A stretch of DNA of 27,663 nt, taken from the IMG/VR virus record IMGVR_UViG_3300030099_003185, positions 1 to 27,663 of that record, one strand, 5' to 3'. Positions 1 to 8,634 of the stretch are shown here, piece after piece; within the stretch, counting starts at the first letter, position 1; the number at the start of each line of letters is the position of its first letter. The notes beneath the pieces are model-generated. The model was not told where the DNA came from. It saw only the letters and a program-made list of their open reading frames with translations, and searched no databases. The position numbers were made by a program, and so were the translations under genes. This DNA comes from a virus.

Positions 1-1305
1 ACAACAACAATCAAAACATGGCTCGATTGGTTTCCAGAAGAAGATTGGGGCAAGTTTTTATGGTCTGTGCCGTATACCCACCACATTCAAAAGAATGATA
101 TAGATCTCGAAGTTATCTTCCTCGCTTTGGATCGCCCAGAGGACGTAAAGAAGTTGCTCTCCCTAGAGTTAACAGGCATTTGGGTGAACGAAGCGAGGGA
201 GATTCCAAAGTCAATCATTGATGCATGCACTATGCGTGTCGGTCGTTATCCTTCAATGAAGGATGGTGGTTGCACATGGACAGGAGTTATTTGTGATACT
301 AATGCACCAGAGGAAGATCATTGGTGGCCTATAATGTCGGGCGAAGTGCCAGTGCCAGATCATATTCCACGCGAAGAAGCAAAGATGCTTATCAAACCAG
401 ACAACTGGGATTTCTTTACACAGCCATCAGGAATGACAGAAAAGAAGAACGAAGATGGAGATATAGAAAAATATGTTCCAAACGAGAGTGCAGAAAACAA
501 AAACAATATGCGCTCGGATTATTATCCAAACATTGTGCAGGGCAAAACTAAATCTTGGATTGATGTCTATGTAATGAATAGACTAGGCAGCATTAAAGAT
601 GGCAAGCCTGTCTATCCAATGTTTGCATCTGATATTCATATTGCAAAAGAAGAAATACCTGTTGCTGTTGGGATGCCTGTCTATATTGGCATTGATTTTG
701 GCCTTACTCCTGCTGCTGCCATAGGACAAAAGGTTCGAGGCAGATGGATGATATTGCAAGAGATTGTGGCTTTTGATATGGGCATAGTCAGGTTTGCAGA
801 GGTGTTGCGGCAGGAGATAGCAACTAGATATGCTGGTTGTGAAATTATAATATTTGGCGACCCTGCTGGCGACTTCCGCGCACAGACTGATGAGACTACG
901 CCATTTCAGATTATGCGTGGTGCTGGTCTTAATGCTCGTCCTGCTCCAAGCAATGATGTTGCTTTGCGGCTTGAATCTGTTTCAGCACCTCTTAGTAGAA
1001 TGATAGAAGGTTTATCAGGGCTTTTAATAGATCAGAGATGTCGCACTATTATCAAAGGCTTCGAGGGTGGTTATCAATATAAAAGGATGCAAGTGTCCGG
1101 TGAGCGTTATGCTGATAAACCTGATAAGAATCACTTCTCTCATATTCATGATGCACTGCAATACTTGATGCTTGGTGCTGGCGAGGGTCGGCAGATCTTG
1201 AGCAACATGAGCGTTCCCAATAAACCTTTCCAAGCAACAAGAGATTTTGATGTATTCTCTCGTAAGCCAAAGAAACGTAGAGAAGGCTTATGGGCAAGAA
1301 TGTAG
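1..1305 (+). CDS. Terminase large subunit (5' partial)
   Basis: This is the DNA-packaging motor ATPase and nuclease, which drives DNA into the prohead through the portal and cuts it. The frame is open from base 1 without a stop, so the N-terminus, including Walker A, lies outside the window; a GTG at 67 is probably an internal valine. Visible are a Walker-B-like stretch (LTGIWVNEARE), a coupling-motif-like TWTGVICDTNAP, and the RNase-H-fold nuclease acidic residues in IGIDFG, IIFGDPAGD and HIHDALQYL. It is followed by a late-promoter-like motif and the head genes. The family is confident; which packaging mode (cos, pac or terminal repeats) it uses cannot be told. Confidence 0.93.
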   Translation, partial: TTTIKTWLDWFPEEDWGKFLWSVPYTHHIQKNDIDLEVIFLALDRPEDVKKLLSLELTGIWVNEAREIPKSIIDACTMRVGRYPSMKDGGCTWTGVICDTNAPEEDHWWPIMSGEVPVPDHIPREEAKMLIKPDNWDFFTQPSGMTEKKNEDGDIEKYVPNESAENKNNMRSDYYPNIVQGKTKSWIDVYVMNRLGSIKDGKPVYPMFASDIHIAKEEIPVAVGMPVYIGIDFGLTPAAAIGQKVRGRWMILQEIVAFDMGIVRFAEVLRQEIATRYAGCEIIIFGDPAGDFRAQTDETTPFQIMRGAGLNARPAPSNDVALRLESVSAPLSRMIEGLSGLLIDQRCRTIIKGFEGGYQYKRMQVSGERYADKPDKNHFSHIHDALQYLMLGAGEGRQILSNMSVPNKPFQATRDFDVFSRKPKKRREGLWARM

Positions 1306-1329
1306 TTTTGTGCGTTGCAATTTATATTT
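1306..1329 (+). promoter_or_regulatory. Candidate phage late promoter, copy A
   Basis: TTTTGTGCGTTG at 1306-1317 is followed six bases later by ATAT (1324-1327). It starts directly after the terminase stop codon, 69 bp before the next start codon. The same arrangement recurs at 14474 and 27617, and with a 3-base shift at 4535. No sigma70 -10 box is found at the proper distance, so a dedicated polymerase or activator is more likely. Inference from repetition and position. Confidence 0.5.
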
Positions 1330-1374
1330 AGACAACGCTAGATCACGGTAAGTTATTTTATAAGGAGATCCCAA

Positions 1375-1593
1375 ATGTGTTTAGGTGGCGGTGGCGGTGG
1401 CGGCGCTCCAGCAGTTGATCCAGATGTTGAGATCGAGCGTGAAAACCAAGAAGCTGAAGAGCAAAGAAAAAAAGAAAAGGCAAAGCAGAAACAGCTTGAA
1501 GAAACTGTTGCAAGAAAACGAGGCGGTACAGGAATGCCTTCTCTTCTTACAAGCCAAGCTGGTGGTATTGGTTACTATAACGAGACTCTCTAA
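1375..1593 (+). CDS. Small Gly-rich, coiled-coil protein before portal
   Basis: A 72-residue protein of unknown function. It begins with MCL and a run of seven glycines, followed by a charged, probably helical segment (about residues 20-50, rich in E, K and Q), and ends in a Gly- and Tyr-containing tail. A strong Shine-Dalgarno (AAGGAG at 1362-1367) supports the start. Its stop overlaps the portal start by one base (TAATG), so the two are probably translationally coupled. Small MC-F/L-GG proteins directly upstream of the portal are common in T7-like podoviruses. A head-completion or portal-associated role is plausible but unproven. Confidence 0.85.
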   Translation: MCLGGGGGGGAPAVDPDVEIERENQEAEEQRKKEKAKQKQLEETVARKRGGTGMPSLLTSQAGGIGYYNETL

Positions 1594-3140
1594 TGGATAA
1601 TGTTGCCGAGCGTATGCTCAAAAAATATGAGAAAGCTAAATATAGTCGAGTAAATTTCGAGTCTATATTTGAAGAGTGCTATGAGTTTGCGCTGCCAATG
1701 AGGCAAAGTTTTTATCACGAAGTTGCAGGACAACGACGTGATGATAAGATCTTTGATGAAACTGCGGTTGTTGGGGTGCAAGAGTTTGCTTCTAGATTGC
1801 AATCTGGCTTAGTGCCAAACTTTGCTAGATGGGCAGACTTTATTGCAGGAAGTGAAGTACCGAAAGAGCAGCAAGATGAAGTAAACAATTCACTTGATGA
1901 GATTACAGATTATGTATTTGAAGTTATACAAAGCTCAAACTTTGGGCAAGAAGTACATGAAAGCTTCATGGATCTGGCTGTCGGCACAGGCGTCCTTCTT
2001 GTGGAAGAAGGTGATGCCATCAATCCTGTTCGCTTCAATGCTATTCCCCTTCCAAGTGTCTACTTGGATACTGGACCAGATGATAGCATTGACCACGTTT
2101 ATAGAGAAAGGACTCTTAAAAGCATCGAAATACCTGTGGCATATCCAAAGGGTATTATTGGAGAGAAGACGCTAAAGCATATTGAAAGAGAGCCAGAAAA
2201 AGAAATTAAGATTCTTGAGCTTGTTTGTAGAAACTATCAAGAGTTGAATGAACAAAGATTTGATTACTATGTAATTAATATTCCAGATAAAGAGATAATT
2301 TATTATGAGTTGTTTGAGGGTACAGGCTCAAACCCATTTGTATGTTTTCGCTGGTCTAAAGCCTCTGGTGAAATTTATGGCAGAGGTCCATTAGTCAATG
2401 CACTCAGTGCAATCAAAACTACTAACCTGACAATAGAGTTGGTGCTTGAAAATGCACAGATGGCTATATCTGGCGTATATCAAATGGATGATGACGGCAT
2501 CATTAATACAGATACAATCAACCTAGTGCCTGGCACTATCATTCCAAAAGCAATGGGATCTGCTGGTTTGCAGCCAATCAAGAATGCTGGAAACTTTGAT
2601 GTAGCAAATCTTGTGCTTGGAGATATGCGTAATAATATTAAACGCGCTCTTTACAATGACATGCTTGGAGATCCAAACAAAACACCAGCATCAGCAACAG
2701 AGGTTGCAGAACGTATGGCTGATCTTTCAAGACGGATTGGATCTTCTTTTGGTAGATTGCAAGCTGAAATGGTTCAGCCGATATTGCAGCGTGTTGTCTA
2801 TATATTAAAGAAACAAGGCAAGATTGAAATGCCATCTATCAATGGCAGAGAAGTTAAGGTAAGGTCCGTATCACCATTAGCACAAGCACAAGCAAATCAA
2901 GATATCAGTGCAGTATCAAGATATCTTCAACTGGTTGGGGGAACCTTTGGACCAGAGATATTAAATCTTCTTATCAATTCAGAGGACGTTGCTCTCTATC
3001 TTGCTAAGAAGTTTGGTGTTCCAGATACATTAGTACGAGACAGCGTTGAGCGTGAACAACTGCTACAAGCAGCACAACAGTTTGCACAAGCACAACAACA
3101 AGGTCGAGTACCAGATGCAGAAACACTTAGGACTGGATAA
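1593..3140 (+). CDS. Portal (head-tail connector) protein
   Basis: A 515-residue protein matching the T7 gp8 head-tail connector family in length and character. The portal forms the dodecameric ring at one capsid vertex through which terminase pumps DNA and to which the tail attaches. It begins with a helical segment (MDNVAERMLKKYEKAK), has the YGRGPLVNALSAIKTTN and PASATEVAERM segments typical of this family near residues 260-380, and ends in a Gln/Ala-rich tail. It sits between terminase and scaffold, the standard podovirus order. No strong ribosome site precedes it, and translation probably depends on coupling with the preceding gene. Confidence 0.95.
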   Translation: MDNVAERMLKKYEKAKYSRVNFESIFEECYEFALPMRQSFYHEVAGQRRDDKIFDETAVVGVQEFASRLQSGLVPNFARWADFIAGSEVPKEQQDEVNNSLDEITDYVFEVIQSSNFGQEVHESFMDLAVGTGVLLVEEGDAINPVRFNAIPLPSVYLDTGPDDSIDHVYRERTLKSIEIPVAYPKGIIGEKTLKHIEREPEKEIKILELVCRNYQELNEQRFDYYVINIPDKEIIYYELFEGTGSNPFVCFRWSKASGEIYGRGPLVNALSAIKTTNLTIELVLENAQMAISGVYQMDDDGIINTDTINLVPGTIIPKAMGSAGLQPIKNAGNFDVANLVLGDMRNNIKRALYNDMLGDPNKTPASATEVAERMADLSRRIGSSFGRLQAEMVQPILQRVVYILKKQGKIEMPSINGREVKVRSVSPLAQAQANQDISAVSRYLQLVGGTFGPEILNLLINSEDVALYLAKKFGVPDTLVRDSVEREQLLQAAQQFAQAQQQGRVPDAETLRTG

Positions 3141-3372
3141 TTTTGTTCGCAGCAAAGCGGATGATGAAAGGATATCAAAAGATATCCAAGCACTCTTCAA
3201 AACACCAAATGGCAAACAAGTCTTGCAGTATTTGCGTTCAATAACTATTGAATCAGTACAAGGGCCAAATGCCTCAGACGCAGAATTGCGTCATTTAGAA
3301 GGTCAACGATATCTTGTTGGCCTTATCACTCGTCGTATTAACCACGCAGAAAAGGTGTCAAAAAATGAATGA
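3115..3372 (+). CDS. Bbp19-like small virion-associated protein
   Basis: An 85-residue protein starting at an ATG 26 bp inside the end of the portal gene. An earlier in-frame ATG at 3046 would give an implausible Asn/His-rich leader and lies deep in the portal frame. The core reads FVRSKADDERISKDIQALF, then a PNGKQVLQYL segment, which resembles the Bbp19-type domain of Bordetella phage BPP-1 and relatives, where a small protein of this kind is encoded near portal and scaffold. Its function is not established. It overlaps the scaffold gene by 8 bp. The family assignment is from memory of the pattern and is moderately sure. Confidence 0.75.
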   Translation: MQKHLGLDNFVRSKADDERISKDIQALFKTPNGKQVLQYLRSITIESVQGPNASDAELRHLEGQRYLVGLITRRINHAEKVSKNE

Positions 3373-4075
3373 AGTAACAGATAATGTGGAAGTTGCAACT
3401 GAAGCAACAGAAGCACCTGTGATCGAGCGTCCTGAATGGCTTCCTGAAAAGTTTGAAACCCCAGAAGCATTAGCTTCTTCTTATGGAGAGTTAGAAACTA
3501 AATTAGGGCAAGACAAAGAAAACATTCGTAATGAAATAATGCAAGAGTTTGAGAATGAAGCTCTAGCTAATAGACCAGAAAATGTAGGCGACTACAAAAT
3601 ACCAGAAGGTATAGATGAGTCTTTAGCTGTAGATAATAAGTTATTTCAATGGTGGGCAAATCATGCATTTGAAAATGGTTACAGCCAAGAAGAGTTTGAA
3701 GATGGCATATCACAATATGCTGAGTTCTTTAATTCAACACAGCCAGATTTGAAATCGGAGATGGTTGCTCTTGGTGAAAATGCACAAGTAAGAATTGAAT
3801 CTGTAAATCAATGGGCTAATAGTTTCTTTCCAGAAGAATTACATGATGCATTTTTAATGATGGGTCAAACAGCAGTTGGTGTTAAAGCTCTTGAATATAT
3901 GCAATCTCAAGTAAAACAATCTTCATTGAACAATGCTTCTCAGCCAGCACAAACCATTACCATAGAAGATTTGCAATCAATGCAAAGAGATCCACGATAT
4001 CACGATCCAGTAAGAAGGGATGCGGCGTTTGTTAAAAAAGTCGATGAAGGATTTGCTACACTTTTCCCATCCTGA
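3365..4075 (+). CDS. Capsid assembly scaffolding protein
   Basis: A 236-residue acidic protein of the T7 gp9 scaffold type, which guides capsid shell assembly and leaves before maturation. The start at 3365 (MNEVTDN) has AAAGGTG upstream; a longer frame from 3314 would read through the preceding gene. The N-terminal region has the characteristic ERPEWLPEKFETPEALASSY segment. The middle is Glu- and Gln-rich and predicted helical, and the C-terminus (DPVRRDAAFVKKVDEGFATL) is basic, as expected for a capsid-binding tail. It lies directly after the portal cluster, the usual place. The call rests on motif and position. Confidence 0.92.
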   Translation: MNEVTDNVEVATEATEAPVIERPEWLPEKFETPEALASSYGELETKLGQDKENIRNEIMQEFENEALANRPENVGDYKIPEGIDESLAVDNKLFQWWANHAFENGYSQEEFEDGISQYAEFFNSTQPDLKSEMVALGENAQVRIESVNQWANSFFPEELHDAFLMMGQTAVGVKALEYMQSQVKQSSLNNASQPAQTITIEDLQSMQRDPRYHDPVRRDAAFVKKVDEGFATLFPS

Positions 4076-4577
4076 TGTTTTGTATGATAAAGATGATGTA
4101 AAGATTATAAGGTCTACATTAGACCATGCATCATATCTTCAACATCATTTGCGACAGACAGATGTTCGAGAGTGTATGATTCATGGCTCTACTCCTTGGA
4201 GAGCTTTGCACACTCCTTTAACAGTTAAGAATGCTGAAACATGGACAGGAATCTATCAAGAGGTTCCTGTCTGTATGTTTGGCACTGTGCCATTGGTTGA
4301 AGACAATGACATGAGAACAGCTTTGATATGGATGCTTGGCACTGATACTCTCAATCAAAAGTGGAGAAAATTTTTGCGTTTATCCAGACCTGTATCTGAG
4401 TATCTAATTGAAGGATATGATCTTGTTGAGAATGTTGTTCCTATAGATCATACCAGAACTATTCAGTGGCTTTCATGGCTAGGATTTATATTTGGAGATA
4501 CGCCAACCATGATAAATGGTTTTGAATGTGTGCGTTTTGTGCGTTGCGCTTTTCCTATAAAAGTGAGATTGCAATGA
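4044..4577 (+). CDS. T7 gp13-like protein (GNAT-like fold, DUF2833 type)
   Basis: A 177-residue protein resembling T7 gene 13 protein, a GNAT-like protein affecting virion assembly. Supporting segments are TWTGIYQEVPVCMFGTVP, TALIWMLGTDTLNQKWRKF and TIQWLSWLGF. The ATG at 4044 is preferred over 4020, whose ribosome site is only one base away from the codon; neither has an ideal Shine-Dalgarno, and both overlap the scaffold gene end. In T7 this gene follows the tail tubular genes; here it lies between scaffold and capsid. Its last codons (VRFVRCAFPIK) also carry the late-promoter-like motif at 4535, so protein sequence and regulatory DNA may be jointly constrained. Confidence 0.85.
   Translation: MKDLLHFSHPDVLYDKDDVKIIRSTLDHASYLQHHLRQTDVRECMIHGSTPWRALHTPLTVKNAETWTGIYQEVPVCMFGTVPLVEDNDMRTALIWMLGTDTLNQKWRKFLRLSRPVSEYLIEGYDLVENVVPIDHTRTIQWLSWLGFIFGDTPTMINGFECVRFVRCAFPIKVRLQ
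4535..4560 (+). promoter_or_regulatory. Candidate phage late promoter, copy B
   Basis: TTTTGTGCGTTGC at 4535-4547 is identical over 13 bases to the copy at 1306. A TATA follows at 4556-4559, three bases further on than in the other copies. It lies in the last codons of the gp13-like gene, about 140 bp upstream of the capsid start, the position of the strong phi10 promoter in T7. A coding explanation for the match is possible, but the placement is suggestive. Confidence 0.45.
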
Positions 4578-4676
4578 CACGGCCTGTTTTTAACTGACAG
4601 CCCCATATGGGATAACTGGATGATGAGCGAAACGGACAACCGCGCGAAACTGTAACTTTTGTAAGAGGACTGAAAA

Positions 4677-5492
4677 ATGGCGAATAGTATTGATACCGCC
4701 TTCATTAAGCAGTTCGAGTCCGAAGTTCACATGGCATATCAGCGCATGGGGTCTAAACTCCGTGGTACTGTTCGTACTGCTGGCAATGTGGCAGGAAGCG
4801 TTGTTCGTTTCCAAAAGATCGGAACTGGATCTGCCTCAACTAAATCTCGCAATGGTTCCATTACTCCTATGGAGCTGACCCACACAACTGTCGAAGCAAC
4901 AATGGCTGACCACTATGCGGCTGAGTTTATTGATAAGCTAGATGAGTTGAAAACAAATATTGATGAACGTCAGGCTGTGGCAACATCTGCTGCTGCTGCT
5001 CTTGGTCGTAAGACTGACGAGATTCTTTATACAGCAATGGATGCTGGTGCTAATAGTACACAGATTCATGATACAAGTTCTGCTTTAGAAAAAGCTGATC
5101 TGCTGTCTTTGTTTGAAACCTTTGGTTCAGCAAACATTCCAGAGGACGGAAACCGTTATTTGGCAATGCATCCTAAGGGATATGCTGACCTTTTCCTTAT
5201 CAATGAGTTTGCATCGAGCGACTTTGTTGGTGAGCAAAATCTGCCGTTTGCAGGTGGCATGACAATGAAAGAGTTTCTTGGATTCAAGATTTTTTCAACT
5301 GCTGCTATAACCGCAGGAAAGAATATGGCTTACCATTCATCTGCTGTTGGCCTTGGCGTAAATGCTGATGTTTCCACAGAGGTAAATTATATTCCTGAGA
5401 AGGCTTCACACCTTGCAACTTCAATGATGTCTATGGGCGCAGTAGTTATCGATGATAACGGTATCTACGAAGTCTTAGACAACAACTCATAA
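4677..5492 (+). CDS. Major capsid protein
   Basis: A 271-residue protein following the scaffold and gp13-like genes, taken as the shell-forming coat protein with the HK97 fold. It is shorter than T7 gp10 (about 345 residues) and closer to the compact capsid proteins of BPP-1-like phages. Visible segments include IDTAFIKQFESEVHMAYQR at the N-terminus, MADHYAAEFIDKLDELKTN for the long helix, and ILYTAMDAGAN. The start has AGAGGA about seven bases upstream. About 100 bp without a gene precede it, and a perfect 10-bp hairpin lies after the next gene. The assignment is by order, length and segment style. Confidence 0.92.
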   Translation: MANSIDTAFIKQFESEVHMAYQRMGSKLRGTVRTAGNVAGSVVRFQKIGTGSASTKSRNGSITPMELTHTTVEATMADHYAAEFIDKLDELKTNIDERQAVATSAAAALGRKTDEILYTAMDAGANSTQIHDTSSALEKADLLSLFETFGSANIPEDGNRYLAMHPKGYADLFLINEFASSDFVGEQNLPFAGGMTMKEFLGFKIFSTAAITAGKNMAYHSSAVGLGVNADVSTEVNYIPEKASHLATSMMSMGAVVIDDNGIYEVLDNNS

Positions 5493-5507
5493 GAGGAGGA
5501 TTAGGAA

Positions 5508-5771
5508 ATGGCTTATTCTGCATCTGGTCTTACTCGTATGGCAGGAGGTGGCGGTCATAATCTTTGGTATTATGATTCTGCTGATGCCTTGAGTGCAGTA
5601 CGTGCATCAGGATACTTTAATGATGCTGCCAGCATGATGAATGTTGGTGATGTTGTTTTTGTATATGACAATGATGCCCCAACTTTGGGTGTCTCTGTTG
5701 TTCTCTCAAACACTGGTTCTGTTGTAGACATCGCTGATGGCACTGCTATTACAGTGACAGACAGCGACTAA
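5508..5771 (+). CDS. Small head protein, possible capsid decoration protein
   Basis: An 87-residue Gly-, Ala- and Asp-rich protein directly after the capsid gene, with a very strong ribosome site (GAGGAGGA about 10 bases upstream). The sequence (TRMAGGGGHNLWYYDSADAL, later VVFVYDNDA and VVLSNTGSVV) looks beta-rich. Small proteins of this form are frequent immediately downstream of podovirus capsid genes and are candidates for head cementing or fibers. High expression together with capsid fits that role, but I do not recognise a characterised homologue. Confidence 0.8.
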   Translation: MAYSASGLTRMAGGGGHNLWYYDSADALSAVRASGYFNDAASMMNVGDVVFVYDNDAPTLGVSVVLSNTGSVVDIADGTAITVTDSD

Positions 5772-5776
5772 AGGGA

Positions 5777-5811
5777 TAGGGGAGGCTTGTTATACCGGCT
5801 GGCCTCCCCTA
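5777..5811 (+). terminator. Perfect 10-bp hairpin after the capsid genes
   Basis: TAGGGGAGGC at 5777-5786 pairs perfectly with GCCTCCCCTA at 5802-5811 around a 15-base loop. The position corresponds to T-phi of T7, the terminator after gene 10. No T-tract follows, so it may be a partial terminator, an RNA end stabiliser or a translational control hairpin. The tail tubular A start codon lies only 7 bases past the right arm and has no visible Shine-Dalgarno. Confidence 0.55.
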
Positions 5812-5818
5812 ACTTGAT

Positions 5819-6403
5819 ATGCCATCAGTAGCTAATTCAGATATAGATATCGCTGCTCGTGCCTTAATATTAATAGGCGCGGACCCTATAACGTCATTTA
5901 CAGAAACCTCTACTGAGGCTCTTGTTGCTTCAAATATATATGAGGATGTTGTTCAGTCTGCATTGTGTGCAAGCAGATGGAGGTTTGCAACAAATCAAGC
6001 TGAATTAAATAGGCTTACAGATGTTCCTACTGGAAGATTTGATTTTGCATATCAGTTGCCTTCAGACATGCTAATGCTTCATGCGTTAACAGTGAACGAT
6101 AATTTAATTGAGTATAACATTTATGGTGATAAAGCGTTTTCAAATACATCTGTAAATGACAAAGTAATCGCAGACTATGCTTTTAGGGTAGGCGAAGAAA
6201 AATTCCCCAGTTACTTTACAATTAGTGTTGAGTTTTCTCTTGCGACTACATTTGCTGTAGCGATAGCAAGAGATGAACAACTTGCTGCTTTAATGGAAAG
6301 CAAGGCAAGAGTTGCAATGCAACAAGCAAAAACTCTTGATAGTCAGCAACAAACAACACGAAAACTTGTTACATCGAGGTTTATTTCTGAAAGGCGTGGT
6401 TGA
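5819..6403 (+). CDS. Tail tubular protein A (adaptor, T7 gp11-like)
   Basis: A 194-residue protein that should form the adaptor ring between portal and nozzle. The N-terminus (SDIDIAARALILIGADPI, then FTETSTEA) has the pattern seen in gp11-like proteins: helix, IGA/G-x-P-I-xS, then E/ALVASNIYEDV. A later LCASRWRFATNQAEL segment is also typical. The start lacks a ribosome-binding site and sits against the preceding hairpin, which may lower its expression relative to capsid. The stop overlaps the next start (TGATG). The identity is supported by length, motif and the neighbouring gp12-like gene. Confidence 0.9.
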   Translation: MPSVANSDIDIAARALILIGADPITSFTETSTEALVASNIYEDVVQSALCASRWRFATNQAELNRLTDVPTGRFDFAYQLPSDMLMLHALTVNDNLIEYNIYGDKAFSNTSVNDKVIADYAFRVGEEKFPSYFTISVEFSLATTFAVAIARDEQLAALMESKARVAMQQAKTLDSQQQTTRKLVTSRFISERRG

Positions 6404-8634
6404 TGGCGAGGCTAAGAATACCGCTGAATAACTTTGCTTTTGGAGAAATCAGTCCATCACTTACATCGAGGACTGATACACCTGTCTATATTTCTGCTGC
6501 TGAAACAGTACAGAACTTTTTTATACGTTCTGAAGGTGGTGTGATTAGCAGACCTGGCACTCAAAGAATGTTTAATTTTACACACACATTCGATGCTAGT
6601 CTTACGCAACAGGTAAGATTAGAGCCATTTATTTTTTCAGATGATGAAAAATATATCATTGCTTTTTCAAATGCTAAAATTGAATGTTTCCGTATTCACC
6701 CAACTACAGGCGCAATAACTCTTGCAACCACCATCACACAAGATACAGATGGTAATTCTCTACCGATCAATAATACAAATCTTGTGCAGTTTACATATGC
6801 ACAAAAGGGTGACTTTATGTTTATCTGCCATACAAGTTTTCTTTGTAGGCAGCTTGTAAGAACAGGCTTAACTTCATTTGAAGTGCGTGTTTTTGATTTT
6901 GAAACATCATTGGATGGCAACAATGTGTTTCAGCCATATTATCATTTTCAAAGTAGCGGGGTCACAATATCCTCAGATAGCTTAAGTTCAGGAGCAGGTC
7001 GCACTCTTACTACAAGTGCAGCATATTTTGTTGCTGATCACGTTGGTGTGCGTTTATTGATTGGAGAAACTGAAGCATTAATTACAGGCTTTACTAACTC
7101 AACTACAGTAACAGCTACTCTCAAAGGTGATCTTTCTACACAGCTTGATCCAGATGCTATTCAAACAAAAGATGATTCAGACAAAATTGAAATCACACAC
7201 GCACTTCATGGTTTAGCCTCTGGTACTATAATAACCATTGCTGACGCTGGTGGCCTTGGTGGTATTTCTGCAAATAATATAAATGGTTTTAGAACTATAT
7301 CTAAAATTATTGATGAAAATAGATATGAAGTAACTGCTGGATCTACTGCAACTAGTGGCGCAATAGGTGGTGGTTCACCAGTAATTAAAAGTGCTGCTGC
7401 GACATCAGAATGGTTTGAACAATCATACAGTACGCTTCGAGGCTTCCCACAAGCAATTACCTTCCATGAAGATAGGCTCTGGTTTGGTGGAACTCCAAGT
7501 CAGCCTGATGGATTGTGGGGATCTAAAACAGGTAACTTTTTTAACTTTGATCTTGGTGATGGCAGTGATGATGATGCATTAGATCTTGATGCTAGTGTTG
7601 GTGTTACAAATCAAATAAGACATCTGGTTTCAAATCGTGATCTACAGGTTTTTGCTTCTCAGTCTGAGTTCTTTTTGCCTTCATTTACTGATAAACCAGT
7701 GACACCAGAAAATGCTAAAATATCTGTACAAACCCCATTTGGAACAGGCTTTGTTCGCCCACAATCTGTAGACGGAGCAACATTGTTTGTGCAAGCGACT
7801 GGTACTGCTGTAAGAGAGTTTGTGTTTACTGATAATGAAGGTGCATATGTAGCATCTATGGTATCACTTCTTTCTTCACATTTGATTAAATCACCAATAC
7901 AGCTAGCAGTTGTAAAAGGCTCTTTATCTAGGGCTGGTGCTTACGGCTTCTATCTAATGAATGATGGTACTATTGGTGTATATCATTCTAACAGACAAGA
8001 GAAAAAAGCTGGCTGGATGCGTTGGACTACAACAGGCAAGTTTCATTCTGTATGTGCTGTAGATGAAGATTTGTTTGTTTGCACTTCCCGTGATGATGGA
8101 TCAGGAACAACAAAACTATTTCTTGAGCAATTTAATACAAGCATGAAGATGGATTTCTGCAATGAGTTTACTGGCTCAAGTGGCGTCTTTTCTACTTCTG
8201 GTCATTTCTCTAACAATGCTGTTGTTGATGTTGTGGATGGTACAGAGTATCTGGGGCAATTTACGGTTGCTGGCAATAACGCAACCGTTACTTCTGTAAA
8301 GTCATCAACATCTGCACAAATTGGGTACAAGTTTATACCTGAGTTGAAAACGCTTCCTATCGATGCTTCTGTTGCTGGTGGTCCTTTGACTGGTAGACCT
8401 CGTAAAATAACTAAGGTTACATTGGACCTTGAAGATACATTGAGCGTTAGTGTAAATGGCACAGATATGATTATTCGTACTCTTCAGCAGGATCAGTCAA
8501 CAGCATTGACTGCTGTATCTGGCAAACAAGAGTTTCGAGTTCTTGGATATAGTAAAGATCCAAGAGTTACTATTAGCCAATCTGCTCCTCTTTCATTGCA
8601 GATAAATGGTTTAGTTACAGAGGTGGCTTTTTAA
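6403..8634 (+). CDS. Tail tubular protein B (nozzle, T7 gp12-like)
   Basis: A 743-residue protein forming the tail nozzle below the adaptor. The ATG at 6403 overlaps the previous stop and is preferred over a TTG one codon earlier. The opening segment (LRIPLNNFAFGEISPSLTSR, then DTPVYISAAETVQNFF and the GGVISRPGT motif) is diagnostic of the family. Further in are FHEDRLWFGGTPSQPDGLWGS and LFVQATGTAVREF, also conserved. The protein is beta-rich and slightly shorter than T7 gp12 (794). It overlaps the next gene by one base, forming part of a tightly coupled tail and core protein string. Confidence 0.95.
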   Translation: MARLRIPLNNFAFGEISPSLTSRTDTPVYISAAETVQNFFIRSEGGVISRPGTQRMFNFTHTFDASLTQQVRLEPFIFSDDEKYIIAFSNAKIECFRIHPTTGAITLATTITQDTDGNSLPINNTNLVQFTYAQKGDFMFICHTSFLCRQLVRTGLTSFEVRVFDFETSLDGNNVFQPYYHFQSSGVTISSDSLSSGAGRTLTTSAAYFVADHVGVRLLIGETEALITGFTNSTTVTATLKGDLSTQLDPDAIQTKDDSDKIEITHALHGLASGTIITIADAGGLGGISANNINGFRTISKIIDENRYEVTAGSTATSGAIGGGSPVIKSAAATSEWFEQSYSTLRGFPQAITFHEDRLWFGGTPSQPDGLWGSKTGNFFNFDLGDGSDDDALDLDASVGVTNQIRHLVSNRDLQVFASQSEFFLPSFTDKPVTPENAKISVQTPFGTGFVRPQSVDGATLFVQATGTAVREFVFTDNEGAYVASMVSLLSSHLIKSPIQLAVVKGSLSRAGAYGFYLMNDGTIGVYHSNRQEKKAGWMRWTTTGKFHSVCAVDEDLFVCTSRDDGSGTTKLFLEQFNTSMKMDFCNEFTGSSGVFSTSGHFSNNAVVDVVDGTEYLGQFTVAGNNATVTSVKSSTSAQIGYKFIPELKTLPIDASVAGGPLTGRPRKITKVTLDLEDTLSVSVNGTDMIIRTLQQDQSTALTAVSGKQEFRVLGYSKDPRVTISQSAPLSLQINGLVTEVAF

